From Terfezia claveryi (lineage: Eukaryota > Ascomycota > Pezizomycetes > Pezizales > Pezizaceae): DNA of 64,000 nucleotides. The notes below the pieces were generated by a model. It was given only the letters and a program-made list of their open reading frames with translations, was not told where the DNA came from and did no database searches. The position numbers were made by a program, and so were the translations under genes. Numbering within the stretch: the stretch's first letter is position 1; every line of letters starts with the position of its first letter. The stretch covers positions 124,001 through 188,000 of the forward strand of contig WHUX01000029.1 in NCBI GenBank assembly GCA_015179025.1, written 5' to 3'. Of this stretch, positions 62,901-64,000 are shown piece by piece.

Positions 62901-64000
62901 ACTAGGGTACATAAGTTTGCCAACTTGGTTCCTGGACTACTGTAAGGTAGGTATTGAGATCTGCTTGAAAGATATATCCGAAGGCTGCAGCTGGGCAAAA
63001 CAGTAGCAGGCAGGCATGGAGCGCTTTTCTCCATTGTTGGTTGGCCTCTGACAATTGCGACGTACGTGGAGCTGGGCCGACAGCTCGCTTTGCGAGTACT
63101 GTTTGCTCTTTGAAGCGAAGCTGTGAAACCTGGAGCTGCAGCACACACCAGGCTGCTTGGCAGATGATCCGAGTCATGCTTGGCTGTGCAGACAACTGGT
63201 GATGCCGCAGCCGCTGATGATGCTAACCTGCGGCCGCGGTCATTGAAGCTTAAGCAGCTGGGTGTGAGGGTGCAGAATTATGAGCCGAATCCCTCCACCA
63301 TCTTCGACTAGAATTTTACGAAACCCATGCTGCCATTGGCCAGCATGGCGGCCGCGATCTTTCGGCCTGGCAAGGCCACACTCCTCACTCGCCTAAGGAC
63401 CACCGTATGCATCGCTGGAGCGGTGGACCGGCGCGGGGCGGTGCCTCCTTTGTGGTCGACGTCCTCCTCACCGCTCGCTGTCAGTCGTCGACCACGGCAA
63501 GATCTTCCCTTGGCCTCTGATCCGATCAGAATGATGCGACTATCGTGCTGGATCGCTCGCGCTACGGCAACAGAAAGCCACGGGCCGGCTTTGGTCACGT
63601 CGGTGCCGTTCTGCGAGCCGTTCCCCACCAAAAACTCCCACAACACGATTCCAAGTATTAACGAGGGCTCAATAATGGATTGGTCTTAGCCTGGGCCCGG
63701 GAGCTGGTCTTCTCACGGCCCCTTGTCAGGGCCAATGAGGTATCCCGGTGTGTGGCCTGAACGTAATCGTGTAGTAGGTATACGGCCTCATCCACAGTAC
63801 CCTCCTTTTTGTCTTCCATCTTCCCACACCCACCCCCCCCCTTCTCCCTTACCCCCAAACTGCCTGAACAGCCCCTCCTCCTGTGCGGACCCCCGCTAAC
63901 TCTGTGCTCTGCTGGATGTACCTACATAGTAGCTTTGTGAAACCATCTGCTGATTGGGGGGCATGAATTGAGCACAGAACATACCTCTCGCATGTCTCAC
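59978..64000. other. Gene-free right end of the window
   Basis: About 4 kb without a supported gene. It is AT-rich to about 62900, then becomes GC-richer, especially 63200-63700, where long open frames occur on both strands without recognisable motifs. The GC-rich part may be the promoter or 5' region of a gene beyond the window. No tRNA, rRNA or CRISPR array was seen. Confidence 0.5.

Noticed and set aside
63308..63689. Open frames on both strands near the right end
   Set aside because: Same situation as the left GC island: high GC keeps both strands open; translations show no family features.

Overview
The window looks like nuclear DNA of a filamentous ascomycete (Pezizomycotina). Its genes carry many short introns (mostly 50-75 bp, GT..AG with CTAAC/CTGAC-like branch sites). 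The gene set (Agc1, Abo1/Yta7, a Sha1/ASPM-type protein, a COPI-associated membrane protein, Dfg5/Dcw1-type GH76, fused Arg5,6) is typical of that group. Intergenic stretches are long (up to about 6 kb), with transposon relics and short inverted-repeat elements, which would fit a TE-loaded genome. The exact lineage cannot be read from the sequence. Exon boundaries below were placed by eye, using reading frame, splice consensus and conserved family sequence; all joined coding lengths come out as multiples of three.

Layout. 0-1.2 kb: 3' part of the mitochondrial aspartate/glutamate carrier, cut by the window start. 1.2-3.1 kb: non-coding, with a GC-rich island. 3.1-8.6 kb: Yta7/Abo1/ATAD2-type AAA chromatin ATPase. 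10.9-12.0 kb: Myb/SANT-like protein. 14.2-15.4 kb: RRM protein with SR and Arg/Asp/Tyr-rich tails. 15.4-20.4 kb: gene-free, with an inverted-repeat element. 20.4-22.9 kb: C2H2 zinc-finger protein. 23.4-28.5 kb: calponin-homology/IQ protein of the Sha1/ASPM family. 29.5-31.3 kb: decayed F-box-like gene. 32.2-33.8 (-) and 34.3-35.4 (+): divergently transcribed glutamine-synthetase-like enzyme and short-chain dehydrogenase. 35.6-37.6 kb: broken Ty1/copia element on the minus strand. 37.9-38.6 kb: COPI-associated Golgi membrane protein. 39.1-41.0 kb (-): mitochondrial methylisocitrate lyase. 41.5-43.2 kb (-): GPI-type GH76 mannanase. 44.8-45.5 kb: synaptobrevin. 47.3-50.1 kb: Arg5,6 bifunctional arginine enzyme with a Gcn4/CPC1 site upstream. 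50.5-52.2 kb: mitochondrial citrate synthase. 55.4-57.6 kb: APC-family permease. 57.6-64 kb: no supported gene.

Most genes are independent housekeeping loci. Four encode mitochondrial functions (Agc1, methylisocitrate lyase, Arg5,6, citrate synthase), but spacing and strand give no sign of an operon-like unit or a classical secondary-metabolite cluster. The best candidates for something new are a small family of TA-flanked inverted-repeat elements with a GTCTGGTTG terminus, the divergent GS-like/SDR pair, and several unusual splicing features (a 10-nt micro-exon and a GC-AG intron in citrate synthase, tandem acceptors, a 20-nt first exon). I did not find a convincing undescribed multi-gene system.
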